A stretch of 64,000 nt of DNA from Methanoperedens sp049303315 (lineage in GTDB: Archaea > Halobacteriota > Methanosarcinia > Methanosarcinales > Methanoperedenaceae). Numbering within the stretch: the first letter of the stretch is position 1; each line of letters opens with the position of its first letter. The stretch spans positions 62,001 through 126,000 of the forward strand of contig JBAQMZ010000053.1 of assembly GCA_049303315.1 (NCBI GenBank), in the 5' to 3' direction. This document shows, in pieces, positions 33,318-41,707 of this stretch. Below the pieces are notes generated by a model that saw only the letters and a program-made list of their open reading frames with translations, searched no databases and was not told where the DNA came from. Position numbers and translations under genes: made by a program.

Positions 33318-34193
33318 ATGATGTTAGAACCTCTCCGATTCTTTTTCAACGAAAACATTATCATATATCTTCAGGGCTTTGGAAGTCCATTTCTTGATAA
33401 AATATTCAAAGCCATTACAACTGCGGGCAGCGAACCTGCGTATGTCCTTTTAGCATCGCTCATTTTCTGGTGTTTCAGTAAGAAAACAGGCATAAGAGCA
33501 ATGTACGTTATTCTTTTTTCGGCTTTTGCCGCAATTTTATTAAAAAACCTGTTCAGTATGCCAAGGCCGCCTGAATATCTTCATAAAATAGAGGAGAATG
33601 AATTCGGGTTCCCCAGCGGCCATGCGCAAGTCTCATCAGGGTTCTGGGGATACCTGGGATGCAAAATACAAAATAAGTGGATATTATTTGCGGGTGCCGT
33701 GGCGGTTTTGTCTATTTCTATATCAAGAGTTTATCTGGGAGTCCATTATGCCGGGGATGTTATAGGCGGAATCATATTCGGTTTGATAGCGGCGCTGATA
33801 TTTTTTAAAGCAGAACCCGGCGTAATCAATAAATTTGGAAAACTGAATCGCAGTTCGAAATATTTTGCTGCAATGGCGCTGCCCGTGATATTGGCTGCAA
33901 TCGGATACATGCAGCACAGTCTTTTAAAGGAACAGCTTGAGATAGGACTGGTAATGGGAAGTATCGGCGTTGGCTACCTGCTTGAAGAGGAATATGTGAA
34001 ACTTCAGGATGCGGAAAATAATGTGCAGAGGATTAGGAGAGCTGTTATGGGGATTGCGATAGTGGGAATTATTTATCTCATTTCAGGCATATTGCTGTTG
34101 ATAGACCTGAATTTTATTTTTTTCAAGTACCCGGCGCTTGGAATTGCTTCGACTTTCCTCGCCCCGTGGGTATTTAAAAAGATGGAAGCTTAA
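33318..34193 (+). CDS. PAP2-family membrane phosphatase
   Basis: 291 residues, about eight spans. The three-part phosphatidic acid phosphatase signature is present: K-x6-RP in KNLFSMPRPP, PSGH in FPSGHAQVSS, and SR-x5-H in SRVYLGVHYAGD. The C-terminal half (~200-291) has three extra helices. Substrates of archaeal members include undecaprenyl- or dolichyl-type pyrophosphates and lipids; not resolved here. Overlaps the convergent proline dehydrogenase by 4 bp. Confidence 0.9.
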   Translation: MMLEPLRFFFNENIIIYLQGFGSPFLDKIFKAITTAGSEPAYVLLASLIFWCFSKKTGIRAMYVILFSAFAAILLKNLFSMPRPPEYLHKIEENEFGFPSGHAQVSSGFWGYLGCKIQNKWILFAGAVAVLSISISRVYLGVHYAGDVIGGIIFGLIAALIFFKAEPGVINKFGKLNRSSKYFAAMALPVILAAIGYMQHSLLKEQLEIGLVMGSIGVGYLLEEEYVKLQDAENNVQRIRRAVMGIAIVGIIYLISGILLLIDLNFIFFKYPALGIASTFLAPWVFKKMEA

Positions 34194-35029
34194 AAATCAA
34201 AAACAGACCTGAAAACCAGGAGAATATTTCGTTTCCTTTCCCGTATCCGCCGTAAAGAATATGGGAACCAGTTCTTCCCGTAAGGAATATAATCGACAAC
34301 GGTAAGACCTTTCTTCACAAGCTCTTTTTTTAGCTCTTCCCTTACTCCCAGAAGCATCTGGAATTCAATCCTCTTGCGATGAGCCTCGTTAGCGACAAGT
34401 GCCTCGTTTATCAAAAGGTCGTCATGTGTTGCGATTGCAAAAAAAGGGCTCTTATAGAACAGGTATCCCATGAGCTTTGAGTAATTGATTGTTATATCTT
34501 TCCGGTTTGTGTATGCAATATCCATTTTTTCACTGTAAGCGCCTTTCACCAGGCGGATGATACCGCCTGATGCCGCTATTCTCCTGGCATCGCTTTCGCT
34601 TCTCTTCAGGTTGGACTGGATAGCCACTCCAACATTTTTATATTTTTTAAAAATTTCAAGGTAAATGTAAATGGTATCTTCCGTGTAGGGCGAATTCTCC
34701 ATGTCAATCCAAACAAAGATATTTTTTGATGCCGCGCTGCTTACAATCTGTTCCACATTTGATAAACAAAAGTGTTTTTCAATCTCAAGCCCGAGCTGTG
34801 TGAGTTTTATAGATAGGGATGCATTGAGCTTTGAGTCTTCGATGGCTTTCAGGATTCTCTGGTTTTCTTCTATATTCTTTTTGGCTTCAGCTTCCTCCCT
34901 GACATGTTCCCCGAGGAAATTGATGATGCCTCCTATCCCTGAATTGTTTTCTTTTCGTGCGCGCGAAATGGCGTCATCTAAGGTATCTCCTGCAATCCAC
35001 TGGCGTGCGAACCTGATCAGGAAGCTCAT
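34190..35029 (-). CDS. Proline dehydrogenase (PutA/PRODH family)
   Basis: 279 residues, a complete FAD-dependent beta/alpha barrel with FVWIDMENSPYT, IIRLVKGAYSEK, FAIATHDDLLI, IEFQMLLGVREEL and YIPYGKNWFPYSLRRIRER at the end, which form the proline and FAD sites. It oxidises proline to pyrroline-5-carboxylate. This is a monofunctional enzyme and no P5C dehydrogenase is close. Rare in methanogens, so a horizontally acquired origin is possible. Confidence 0.9.
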   Translation of the reverse strand: MSFLIRFARQWIAGDTLDDAISRARKENNSGIGGIINFLGEHVREEAEAKKNIEENQRILKAIEDSKLNASLSIKLTQLGLEIEKHFCLSNVEQIVSSAASKNIFVWIDMENSPYTEDTIYIYLEIFKKYKNVGVAIQSNLKRSESDARRIAASGGIIRLVKGAYSEKMDIAYTNRKDITINYSKLMGYLFYKSPFFAIATHDDLLINEALVANEAHRKRIEFQMLLGVREELKKELVKKGLTVVDYIPYGKNWFPYSLRRIRERKRNILLVFRSVFDF

Positions 35030-35166
35030 ATCCCCATTATGAAAATGAATCCGGTCATACTTAAGAGCTGCGATTGTGATTTAAGAAATAGACCTTGTTG
35101 CAGTCACCTATACGCCGTACTTAATGATACACGGGCTTGTTAGCGTTTTTGGCCTATAAAGCTTTC

Positions 35167-36183
35167 TCAGCCAGCGCTTTTTCTCTTAACCTTCTCCACT
35201 TCCTTTAATATCGTGTCAATCCCGACCCTCACAATCGTTTCGAACTTCTCACCGCGCATGCTCGCCCTGTTCAGCGTTTCGCCCAGGTCCAAAGGAAGCG
35301 CAATATCAATCCAGTTATCCCTTACCCTGTGAAGCAAAGGCTTTTCCAGTATCTCTTTCGCCTTTTCATTGACATTTGACGCAGTTTCATTATCCTTGAA
35401 TTTAACAGGCACATGCAGCGTCAGTGAAGTAATTTTACCGTCTTTTTCTTTCGGCGTGTACAGCCGTACAATCTCACTCCCGAACCGCCCGAAGAACTGG
35501 TCTGTCCCTTTGCCGAATCCTATTTTTTCAATCGCAGCCACGGCGCCTGCCGGAATGTCATCCATGATGCAGCCGCAAAGAGCGCTTGTAATCTCCTTTT
35601 CTTCAGTGCTCTCTGCAAGGCGGATAAAATCATCAAGCGGGAAGCCCATTACTATTTCATCGTCCCTGTACCCGGAGAACATCCGCGCACCGTTGCATAG
35701 GAGGGACAGGTTTACCTTTTTCTCCATGAAAGGGATGGCTGTACACTCACCGCATACTGCAAATTCTCCCTTGAACTTAACTTCAACGGGCTGTTTTTCA
35801 TGCAACTGCGAAAGGATTGTGGATACGCGCATTATTTTGCGCGGTGTCCCGATAACGACAACAACATCAGGTTTTTTCTCTGTTTTTTCAAGAGGGGAGA
35901 CGCTCACTAATTTTGTGTTCGCAGGTTTTATACGCGGATAGACTTCACCGTATGTCGGTTCCGTAAAGCCGAGCGCAAGTTCCGCGCTTGTGCATGTGAG
36001 CTCTTCAACGCCAAAAATGAAACTTTCGCCATATACTGCGCTTCGCCTCACCATTTCACAAAACCGCATGGGAGAAGTGCTTGTTTTCTGTTCATTGCTA
36101 TCGCTCAGTATCCTGACCGCGACAGGCGATGACGGAAGTTCAAAAAATTTCCTGAATTTCATTGATAATTCTGAATAATCCAT
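35167..36183 (-). CDS. DUF169 family protein
   Basis: 338 residues. The N-terminal two thirds match DUF169 (SPVAVRILSD, RFCEMVRRSAVYGESF, CTSAELALGF, GECTAIPFMEKKVNLSLLCNGAR with conserved Cys residues), a family of unknown function found widely in anaerobes and thought to bind metals or Fe-S clusters. Residues ~240-338 form a separate extra domain. The start codon is the last three bases of a paired-hairpin element and the gene lies 69 bp after SepCysS on the same strand. Confidence 0.82.
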   Translation of the reverse strand: MDYSELSMKFRKFFELPSSPVAVRILSDSNEQKTSTSPMRFCEMVRRSAVYGESFIFGVEELTCTSAELALGFTEPTYGEVYPRIKPANTKLVSVSPLEKTEKKPDVVVVIGTPRKIMRVSTILSQLHEKQPVEVKFKGEFAVCGECTAIPFMEKKVNLSLLCNGARMFSGYRDDEIVMGFPLDDFIRLAESTEEKEITSALCGCIMDDIPAGAVAAIEKIGFGKGTDQFFGRFGSEIVRLYTPKEKDGKITSLTLHVPVKFKDNETASNVNEKAKEILEKPLLHRVRDNWIDIALPLDLGETLNRASMRGEKFETIVRVGIDTILKEVEKVKRKSAG

Positions 36184-36200
36184 AAACCGATACCCCAGTT

Positions 36201-36228
36201 TACGTGGTGTTGGGTATGCATTCGCATA
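36201..36228. repeat. Hairpin pair, copy 2, before DUF169 gene
   Basis: On the minus strand GGGTATGCGAATGCATACCC (36228-36209) is followed by AACACC and by CGTAAAC...GGTTTATG, whose final ATG (36183) starts the DUF169 gene. The first hairpin shares its core GGTATGCGAA with the nikO element. Confidence 0.7.
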
Positions 36229-36252
36229 CCCTTCGTTTAGTGTTGTTCATTT

Positions 36253-37440
36253 TCAATCCTCGACTTTTATTCCGTTTTCTCTCGCAATATCCTTGAAAGC
36301 TCTGGCGACATACTCTACCTGTTCCCATTTCAAGCCATAGGTATTAATCTTGAAATTCTTGCTCATGCCTGGATGGAGCCCCACTATCTTTCGTTTTTTC
36401 AATTCATGATACAGGAAATAGCCCCTGCGCTTATCCTTTTCAGCTATTTCATGAAGGGGCAGGCTTTCAATATTCATAAGCGGATGCTGCTTTGGTTTAA
36501 CACCCATCTGGTGGAATCCCTCGATTTTTTCAAGCTCTTTTACGAAATACTGCGCTTTCTTTACCTCTTCATCCCAGTGCTTGACCCTTTCAACCACTGC
36601 GGGAAATGATGCCATGAGCGTTGCAACCGGCGCGCCAAATACGGGTGAGCAGCCAAAAAGCGCAACTTCCTTTTTCGTGAATCCGCGTCCGCTCCAGTCG
36701 CCGCGGCATGTGGATTTATTGAAAACCTTGCCGCTCCACTCGTATGTGGTGGCAAGTATCCCGATAGGCGCCGACGCTGCCCAGCTCTTATGCCCCGAGC
36801 CGCACAGGAAATCAACATGGAGCTTCTTGCCGTCAACTGGCATGATGCCTGACGAATAAGCTGTATTCAAAAGGAAAGGGACGCCGTATTCCTTGCAGAT
36901 TTTTCCCACTTTTTCGGCATCAGCGATATTGCCATACCTGTAATCCACATGCGTCAGAACTGCCATTGCCGGGAGTTTGCCTGTCTTTTGCTCGACTTCC
37001 TCGAATTTCCTGGCATATCCGTCGATATCAATCTCAAAAGTTGGATAACCATTATGCGGCACTTCAACGATATTCAATTTATTCGCCTCGGCTGCAAGAT
37101 AGGATGTATAATGCGCCAGCGCGTCAAGCACCACGGTATCACCCGGCTCGCACACCATGTGCATGGCAGCCCATTTGGCATGCCTGCATCCGGCAGTGAA
37201 CCTGACATCGTCCATATTCAGGAACTCGGCCACATCCTGGACAAGATCATGTACCGGGGGCTTATCCACAAGGTCAACCCTCGCCTCGAAGCAGTAATCG
37301 CATACCGAGTAGCCATCCCCGAATTCAAGAAGAGCCTTACGCGCTTCCGCTGTGAGCACGCCGCCCCGCTGTATGGGATGCACGTTTACGTAGGTATCTG
37401 AAATGCCCCGGGTCAGGTTTTTGTATTTGTTAAGTTCCAT
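36253..37440 (-). CDS. pscS: O-phosphoseryl-tRNA(Cys):Cys-tRNA synthase (SepCysS)
   Basis: 395 residues. PLP-dependent fold with the two conserved cysteines Cys47 and Cys50 (SVCDYCFEARVD), a third Cys in STCRGDW, and the PLP lysine in CGSGHKSWAAS. The SepCysS family converts Sep-tRNA-Cys to Cys-tRNA-Cys with sulfide in methanogens and ANME archaea. The active-site cysteines are those known to carry the persulfide. Its partner SepRS is not in the window. Confidence 0.95.
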   Translation of the reverse strand: MELNKYKNLTRGISDTYVNVHPIQRGGVLTAEARKALLEFGDGYSVCDYCFEARVDLVDKPPVHDLVQDVAEFLNMDDVRFTAGCRHAKWAAMHMVCEPGDTVVLDALAHYTSYLAAEANKLNIVEVPHNGYPTFEIDIDGYARKFEEVEQKTGKLPAMAVLTHVDYRYGNIADAEKVGKICKEYGVPFLLNTAYSSGIMPVDGKKLHVDFLCGSGHKSWAASAPIGILATTYEWSGKVFNKSTCRGDWSGRGFTKKEVALFGCSPVFGAPVATLMASFPAVVERVKHWDEEVKKAQYFVKELEKIEGFHQMGVKPKQHPLMNIESLPLHEIAEKDKRRGYFLYHELKKRKIVGLHPGMSKNFKINTYGLKWEQVEYVARAFKDIARENGIKVED

Positions 37441-37539
37441 GCTTAATAATCATGCTCAAAGAGTTTATTAATTGACTTATAATTAACGGAAAAGGCAAAC
37501 ACTCTCAGAACTGACGTCGCCGGATTGTAAATCATTGGT

Positions 37540-37578
37540 CATAGTAATCCTAATATATAACTTATTACCCATAGTAAT
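37540..37578. promoter_or_regulatory. TATA box flanked by direct repeats CATAGTAAT
   Basis: CATAGTAAT occurs at 37540-37548 and 37570-37578, 30 bp apart, on either side of TAATATATAACTTA. The ATG of the XRE-CBS gene begins 3 bp after the second repeat, so a start ~25 bp from the TATA box would give a leaderless or nearly leaderless mRNA. The repeats may be an operator for the encoded regulator. Confidence 0.5.
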
Positions 37579-37581
37579 ATA

Positions 37582-38139
37582 ATGTTCCTCCCCACACCCG
37601 AAGACATAAAAAAGCTGAGGCTTGAACTTAAGCTCACCCAGCACGAAATCGCCACACGCGCCGGGGTAAGCCAGCCCCTGATTGCACGCATCGAATCAGG
37701 CGACGTGGACCCCCGACTTTCCACACTTCGCAAGATATTCAATGCTTTCGATGCGGCAAGGAAAGAACGTATCGTGGTCAGGGATATTATGCACGCACCC
37801 ATCATACATACAAGCTCGGACAGTTCCATGGAGGATGCTGCCAGGATAATGGAAGAACACGGTTTTTCCCAGATGCCTGTAATCGATAACGGAGTACCTG
37901 TTGGAAGCATCTCAACCGACCAGATAGTGAGTTCGATGACAGACCAGGACCTAAAGAAAGTGTCCCACCTTCTTGTGCGGAACATCATGGGAGATTCTTT
38001 TCCCACGGTCTCACCTACCTCGGATGCAAATACGGTTTCACGGATCCTGGAAAAGAATCCTGCTGTGCTTGTGCTTGAAAAGGGAAAAGCCATAGGTATG
38101 GTGACCAAACACGATATCATGAAAATGCTGAGGGGATGA
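37582..38139 (+). CDS. XRE-type HTH plus CBS-pair regulator
   Basis: 185 residues. Residues 1-60 form a lambda-repressor-like HTH (LKLTQHEIATRAGVSQPLIARIESG). Residues 65-185 are two CBS domains (VRDIMHAPIIHTSS ... FSQMPVIDNGVPVGSIS; VRNIMGDSFPTVSPTS). This architecture is common in euryarchaea and is suited to adenylate- or SAM-sensing regulation. It is divergent from SepCysS across 141 bp. Confidence 0.92.
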   Translation: MFLPTPEDIKKLRLELKLTQHEIATRAGVSQPLIARIESGDVDPRLSTLRKIFNAFDAARKERIVVRDIMHAPIIHTSSDSSMEDAARIMEEHGFSQMPVIDNGVPVGSISTDQIVSSMTDQDLKKVSHLLVRNIMGDSFPTVSPTSDANTVSRILEKNPAVLVLEKGKAIGMVTKHDIMKMLRG

Positions 38140-38393
38140 ATGCTCCGAAACCCTGCGGTTTCTCGACTCCGCACACACGCATGGCTGCGCCATGTGGATG
38201 CCACTCCCCAAAACGGGTGGGGTTTTGTGTAAAAAGTTGCCAAACCTCTGACTTTTTGCACAGTCACGTCACTTTTTACATTTCGCAAGTAGCCAAAAAA
38301 GCAAATCAATGAGGTAATCGTCATTGCTGGCGTGCATATAGATTTTATACCAAAAGGTTATATCAATAGAAATATAAAAAGCTACAGAACGTA
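38140..38393. other. Structured non-coding segment with several inverted repeats
   Basis: The 254 bp contain GAAACC-CTGC-GGTTTC (38147-38162), CATGGC-TGC-GCCATG (38180-38194), and TGTAAAAAGT (38228-38237) with its exact inverse ACTTTTTACA (38271-38280). No reading frame. It may be a structured 3' UTR or the remains of a small mobile element. Confidence 0.55.
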
Positions 38394-38966
38394 TTGATGG
38401 TTGAAAACATGAAAGCAAAAATAAGAGTGGTTTTTTTACTTACCGTTTTATTTTTATTAGTCATACTATCAGGTTGTGTAGCACCAGAGAGTCCCGCGAC
38501 TACGCCGATACAAACGGAAACGCCCGTAGCACCAACTGAATTAACTCTTAAAATAGGAGAAACTGCTAAATTACCAGGAATAGAAGTTACCGTAATATCG
38601 GTTAATAAAACAGACAGCATCTCAGTCGATTATCCTTGGAAAGTAAATGATACATTTTTCTTAGTAGATGTTGAGATTAAGAACACAGGTGATAAAGGAA
38701 TTATGTTTATAGGCAACCCTTTCCAAATGAATGACGCAGCAGGTTTTAGCCATTCTCAAGAATCTTATGACCCTTATAAACATAAGGATACACTTGGAAC
38801 GAATGAGGACTTATATCCAGCCCATACAAGGAGAGGCAAAATCTTGTTTCGAGTTCCAAGGGAGGCGGAAGGGTTGAAAATTGAATTAAATTTTAATAAC
38901 TTGTATACACCTGACTATAAGAAATTGCCTATAGAAGTAAAATCGGTATCATGGAAGGTAGAGTGA
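38394..38966 (+). CDS. DUF4352-type lipoprotein
   Basis: 190 residues. A hydrophobic signal (VVFLLTVLFLLVILSGC) ends in the lipobox Cys, followed by a Pro/Thr-rich linker and an immunoglobulin-like domain (~55-190) with FFLVDVEIKNTGDKGIMF, the hallmark of DUF4352 extracellular lipoproteins. Function unknown. The start is either this ATG or ATG four codons on. Its stop overlaps the zinc-ribbon frame by 16 bp. Confidence 0.85.
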   Translation: MMVENMKAKIRVVFLLTVLFLLVILSGCVAPESPATTPIQTETPVAPTELTLKIGETAKLPGIEVTVISVNKTDSISVDYPWKVNDTFFLVDVEIKNTGDKGIMFIGNPFQMNDAAGFSHSQESYDPYKHKDTLGTNEDLYPAHTRRGKILFRVPREAEGLKIELNFNNLYTPDYKKLPIEVKSVSWKVE

Positions 38967-38971
38967 AAAAT

Positions 38972-39169
38972 ATGACAAAGATATTTTCTTTTCTTGGTAA
39001 AGTTGTTGGTGATGTTGTAAAGAAGCAGGCAAATGAAAAACAGGGAGATAGCTGTTCTTATTGTGGCGGTACATTAGTTTTCAAAGATTTTAGCACAAAG
39101 GGAATCAATACTATAAAGATGTACGAATGCATGGCATGTGGCGCAGAAGTTCCGAAACGAGAGGAGTAA
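38972..39169 (+). CDS. Small zinc-ribbon protein
   Basis: I prefer the ATG at 38972 (65 residues) to 38951, as it avoids the overlap with the lipoprotein gene. The protein has an amphipathic N-terminus and one zinc ribbon, CSYCGG near residue 28 and CMACGAEV near residue 56. It is probably cotranscribed with the lipoprotein. Function unknown. Confidence 0.6.
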   Translation: MTKIFSFLGKVVGDVVKKQANEKQGDSCSYCGGTLVFKDFSTKGINTIKMYECMACGAEVPKREE

Positions 39170-39220
39170 AAGTTCAGTGAGAAACACAGAACTTAGCATC
39201 AAAATTATAAGGTATAATTT

Positions 39221-39508
39221 ATGGTAAAAGTAGAAGGCGCAGAATCTGCCGAAATTCATCAAATTCACTATAATAGAGTAAATGGCATAATAGAATCGTA
39301 CGTGGCTACAGCATCGAAACCTTTGAATGAAGTTGCAAAAACAATTCAGACGTCATTAAAGAACGAAGAAGTGGATAGCTCTGAGTTGAAAAGAATTTTT
39401 TCTGAAGTTGAAAACAAATCCGTAGAAGCTTTTAGTAGTCATCATAGTTATGCAGGCAGAAGAAAGCGATTTGAGGATTTAAAGAAAAGGCTTTGTTTGG
39501 AAAACTGA
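39221..39508 (+). CDS. Small hypothetical protein, 95 residues
   Basis: Unrecognised. The charged helical sequence (MVKVEGAESAEIHQIHYNRV ... RFEDLKKRLCLEN) is soluble and has no motif. The upstream AAGGTATAATTT may serve as promoter or weak ribosome binding site. AT-rich composition resembles its accessory neighbours. Confidence 0.5.
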   Translation: MVKVEGAESAEIHQIHYNRVNGIIESYVATASKPLNEVAKTIQTSLKNEEVDSSELKRIFSEVENKSVEAFSSHHSYAGRRKRFEDLKKRLCLEN

Positions 39509-39600
39509 TAACTATGCCTGAAAGCTTTCTGTAATCAACAGTCAAAGCACTTACTTTATACCCAGAAGGACTATTTACACAAAACTAAGCGGTGGATTAA

Positions 39601-39789
39601 CCCTATATACTTAAATATCAATATATTAACCTCCAGACCTACGAAGTCTGGAAAAATCGTGTTGATAGGTCCTTGCGGGAGAACGGCAGCGCCAAAATCT
39701 ATGACCGTACAGACAACCCCAATGCGGTACACGCGATATACCTGGCACAAGGGTTACGGAGGCTGACAGCGGCAAAAGCCAGAGGATGA
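39601..39789 (+). pseudogene. Open frame without a start, possible gene remnant
   Basis: After an in-frame stop, this frame reads LQTYEVWKNRVDRSLREN and later IYDRTDNPNAVHAIYLAQGL before its stop at 39787. There is no ATG, GTG or TTG near its beginning, yet composition and coherent residue pattern look protein-like. It probably is the 3' end of a truncated gene. The family is unknown. Confidence 0.4.
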
Positions 39790-39844
39790 AGTTCTGAGTT
39801 AGTGTCAGGTTACAGCAACAATTAATTTCTTTTTTCTTATTAAT

Positions 39845-41137
39845 TTATTTCTTCCTGTTCCGCGAGTGCATATCATTGCTGCTGTGCTTCTCGATAATCG
39901 ACTCAAGCATGAAATATTTCTCAACAAATTTCTTGAGTTCCTCGTCCGAAATTGCAGAAATGCGCTTCTCCTCGTTATACAATTTCTGGATATCAGCCTG
40001 TATGGCCTTCACGCGCGGGTCGGTCTTTTCAACCGTAGTGGCAACGTGCATCAATTCGTTAAGCGTCTCCTCGACTTTATAGCGTATCACCTCAAGCCCG
40101 GAGGAATCGCCTATCATCAATTCTCTCTTTCCCCCGACAAGCTCTGGCGGGTAAGGCTCATACGTGAATGGATTCTTTATTATTCCAGCCGTATGGATAC
40201 CGCTTTCATGGGCAAAGATATTTTTTCCCACAACCGATTTATTGCGTGGCACCCGTATCCCGATTTCCCGTTCCATGAACCGTGCAAATTCTGTTATTGA
40301 TGTTAAATCATACTTCTGGAATCCTTCAACCCTTTGAATAAGGAACAATACCACTTTCTCAAGCTCTGCGTTCCCTGCTCTTTCCCCTATTCCCAGGAAT
40401 GTAAGGCTTGACCAGTTTGCGCCGTACCAGTATCCAGCGAGCGAACATGCAACAGACATTCCGAAATCGTCATGGACATGGGTCTCTATGTTTTTTGTGC
40501 CGATTTCCCGCAATCTCTTTACAATATAAGGAATGCCGTATGGCTCGTCCACCTCAGGGAAAGGAACACCATAGCCAACTGTATCGCACAGGCGTATTAT
40601 GCAGTCCGGGTCTATCTCAAGCAATTTACTGATTAGCGGGAACACAAAACCCTCGTTATCCGCGCGGGTCATATCCTCTATATGCGCCCTTGTGCGAAGC
40701 CCGTGGTCAACTGCATACTGCAGCGCATCTGTATATTTCTTTTCAGCCTCTTCACGGCTTTTAAGACCCATCTTGTCAATGACATGTGAGTCGGAGACCG
40801 ACATCAGAATGCCCGTTTCTTCTATCCCGTCCATACTGAGCACAAAATCAATATCCTTAGGATTTGCACGCGCCCATCCTGTGACTTCTGGAAATTCATA
40901 TCCCCGATCAAGCATTTCTTTGGCCGCTTCCCTGTCGCGCTCGTTATAGACAAAGGTTTCAAGTTTTTCAATCCCGATTTTATGGAGATACTCATAAATC
41001 TCGGTCTTGTGCTTTTTTTTCATCACTATCCCGGGCATCTGGGAGCCGTCACGAATAGTACTGTCGCTTATAAAAACCTCCTGCCCCAGCGGCAGCTTGA
41101 TTTTTGGCAAATCCTCGTATGTCCTGTAGATTTTCAT
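39845..41137 (-). CDS. Re-citrate synthase / homocitrate synthase-family enzyme
   Basis: 430 residues. HMGL-like barrel with FISDSTIRDGSQ, the pattern ETGILMSVSDSHVIDKMG, RLCDTVGYGVPFPEV and THVHDDFGMSVACS (metal His pair), and IGERAGNAELE. The phrase EVTGWARA and the SVSD/GYGVPFP motifs are, in my memory, those of Re-face-specific citrate synthase and its relatives rather than of isopropylmalate synthase. Homocitrate (AksA-type) synthase is the alternative. It would supply citrate to the oxidative TCA arm or 2-oxoglutarate synthesis. Confidence 0.78.
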   Translation of the reverse strand: MKIYRTYEDLPKIKLPLGQEVFISDSTIRDGSQMPGIVMKKKHKTEIYEYLHKIGIEKLETFVYNERDREAAKEMLDRGYEFPEVTGWARANPKDIDFVLSMDGIEETGILMSVSDSHVIDKMGLKSREEAEKKYTDALQYAVDHGLRTRAHIEDMTRADNEGFVFPLISKLLEIDPDCIIRLCDTVGYGVPFPEVDEPYGIPYIVKRLREIGTKNIETHVHDDFGMSVACSLAGYWYGANWSSLTFLGIGERAGNAELEKVVLFLIQRVEGFQKYDLTSITEFARFMEREIGIRVPRNKSVVGKNIFAHESGIHTAGIIKNPFTYEPYPPELVGGKRELMIGDSSGLEVIRYKVEETLNELMHVATTVEKTDPRVKAIQADIQKLYNEEKRISAISDEELKKFVEKYFMLESIIEKHSSNDMHSRNRKK

Positions 41138-41255
41138 TGGCTGACTGATTGTATTTTTGATTTATATTACTTGTGGTTTTTCGAGTTTTCAGGCATCAAA
41201 CCTCAATCAAAAACTTTATGACCAATGCATACTAAACGAACAACGGTGATAAATT

Positions 41256-41654
41256 ATGGTGAAAATGCCCCCCGAAATAAAGGATGTTGTTTCCAAGCAA
41301 AAACCGTTGCCGATTGCGACAGCAGATAAAAGCGGGAAACCAAACGTTGTATTTGTGACCATGTGGAAAATCCTTGATGATGAAACTATATTATTCGTGG
41401 ATAACTTTTTTAACAAGACACGAAAGAACATTGAAACCAATCCAGTTATGGCAATAGTCGCATATGATGGCGATGCGAAGAAATCATACCAGATAAAAGG
41501 GACAGTGGATATCGAAAACAGGGGCGACAGGTACTCAAGCGCAAAAGAAATGGCGGATACCAAGAAACTACCGGGAAAAGCAGCCATTGTCTTTCATGTT
41601 AAAGAAATATACGATGCGACATACGGACCGAATGCCGGGAAAAAGCTGGCTTAA
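41256..41654 (+). CDS. Pyridoxamine 5'-phosphate oxidase-like flavin-binding protein
   Basis: 132 residues of split-barrel fold: LPIATADKSGKPNVVFVTMWKI and RKNIETNPVMAIVAYDGD, typical of FMN- or F420-binding members of the PNPOx-like family. It is too short for a true PNPOx; family members include F420-dependent reductases and heme-degrading enzymes. Good ATG context (AACGGTGATAAATT). Confidence 0.85.
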   Translation: MVKMPPEIKDVVSKQKPLPIATADKSGKPNVVFVTMWKILDDETILFVDNFFNKTRKNIETNPVMAIVAYDGDAKKSYQIKGTVDIENRGDRYSSAKEMADTKKLPGKAAIVFHVKEIYDATYGPNAGKKLA

Positions 41655-41666
41655 CTTTTAACGTAT

Positions 41667-41707
41667 CTTTGCGAACTCTGAGTTCTCTGCGGTGAAAGTT
41701 CTCACCG
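41667..41707. repeat. REP-like repeat (CTTTGCG/CACCG class)
   Basis: CTTTGCGAACTCTGAGTTCTC followed by TGCGGTGAAAGTTCTCACCG. It is the same family of short dispersed repeats as the one at 60382-60417. It overlaps the GTG start codon (41692) of the HDAC-like gene. Confidence 0.6.
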
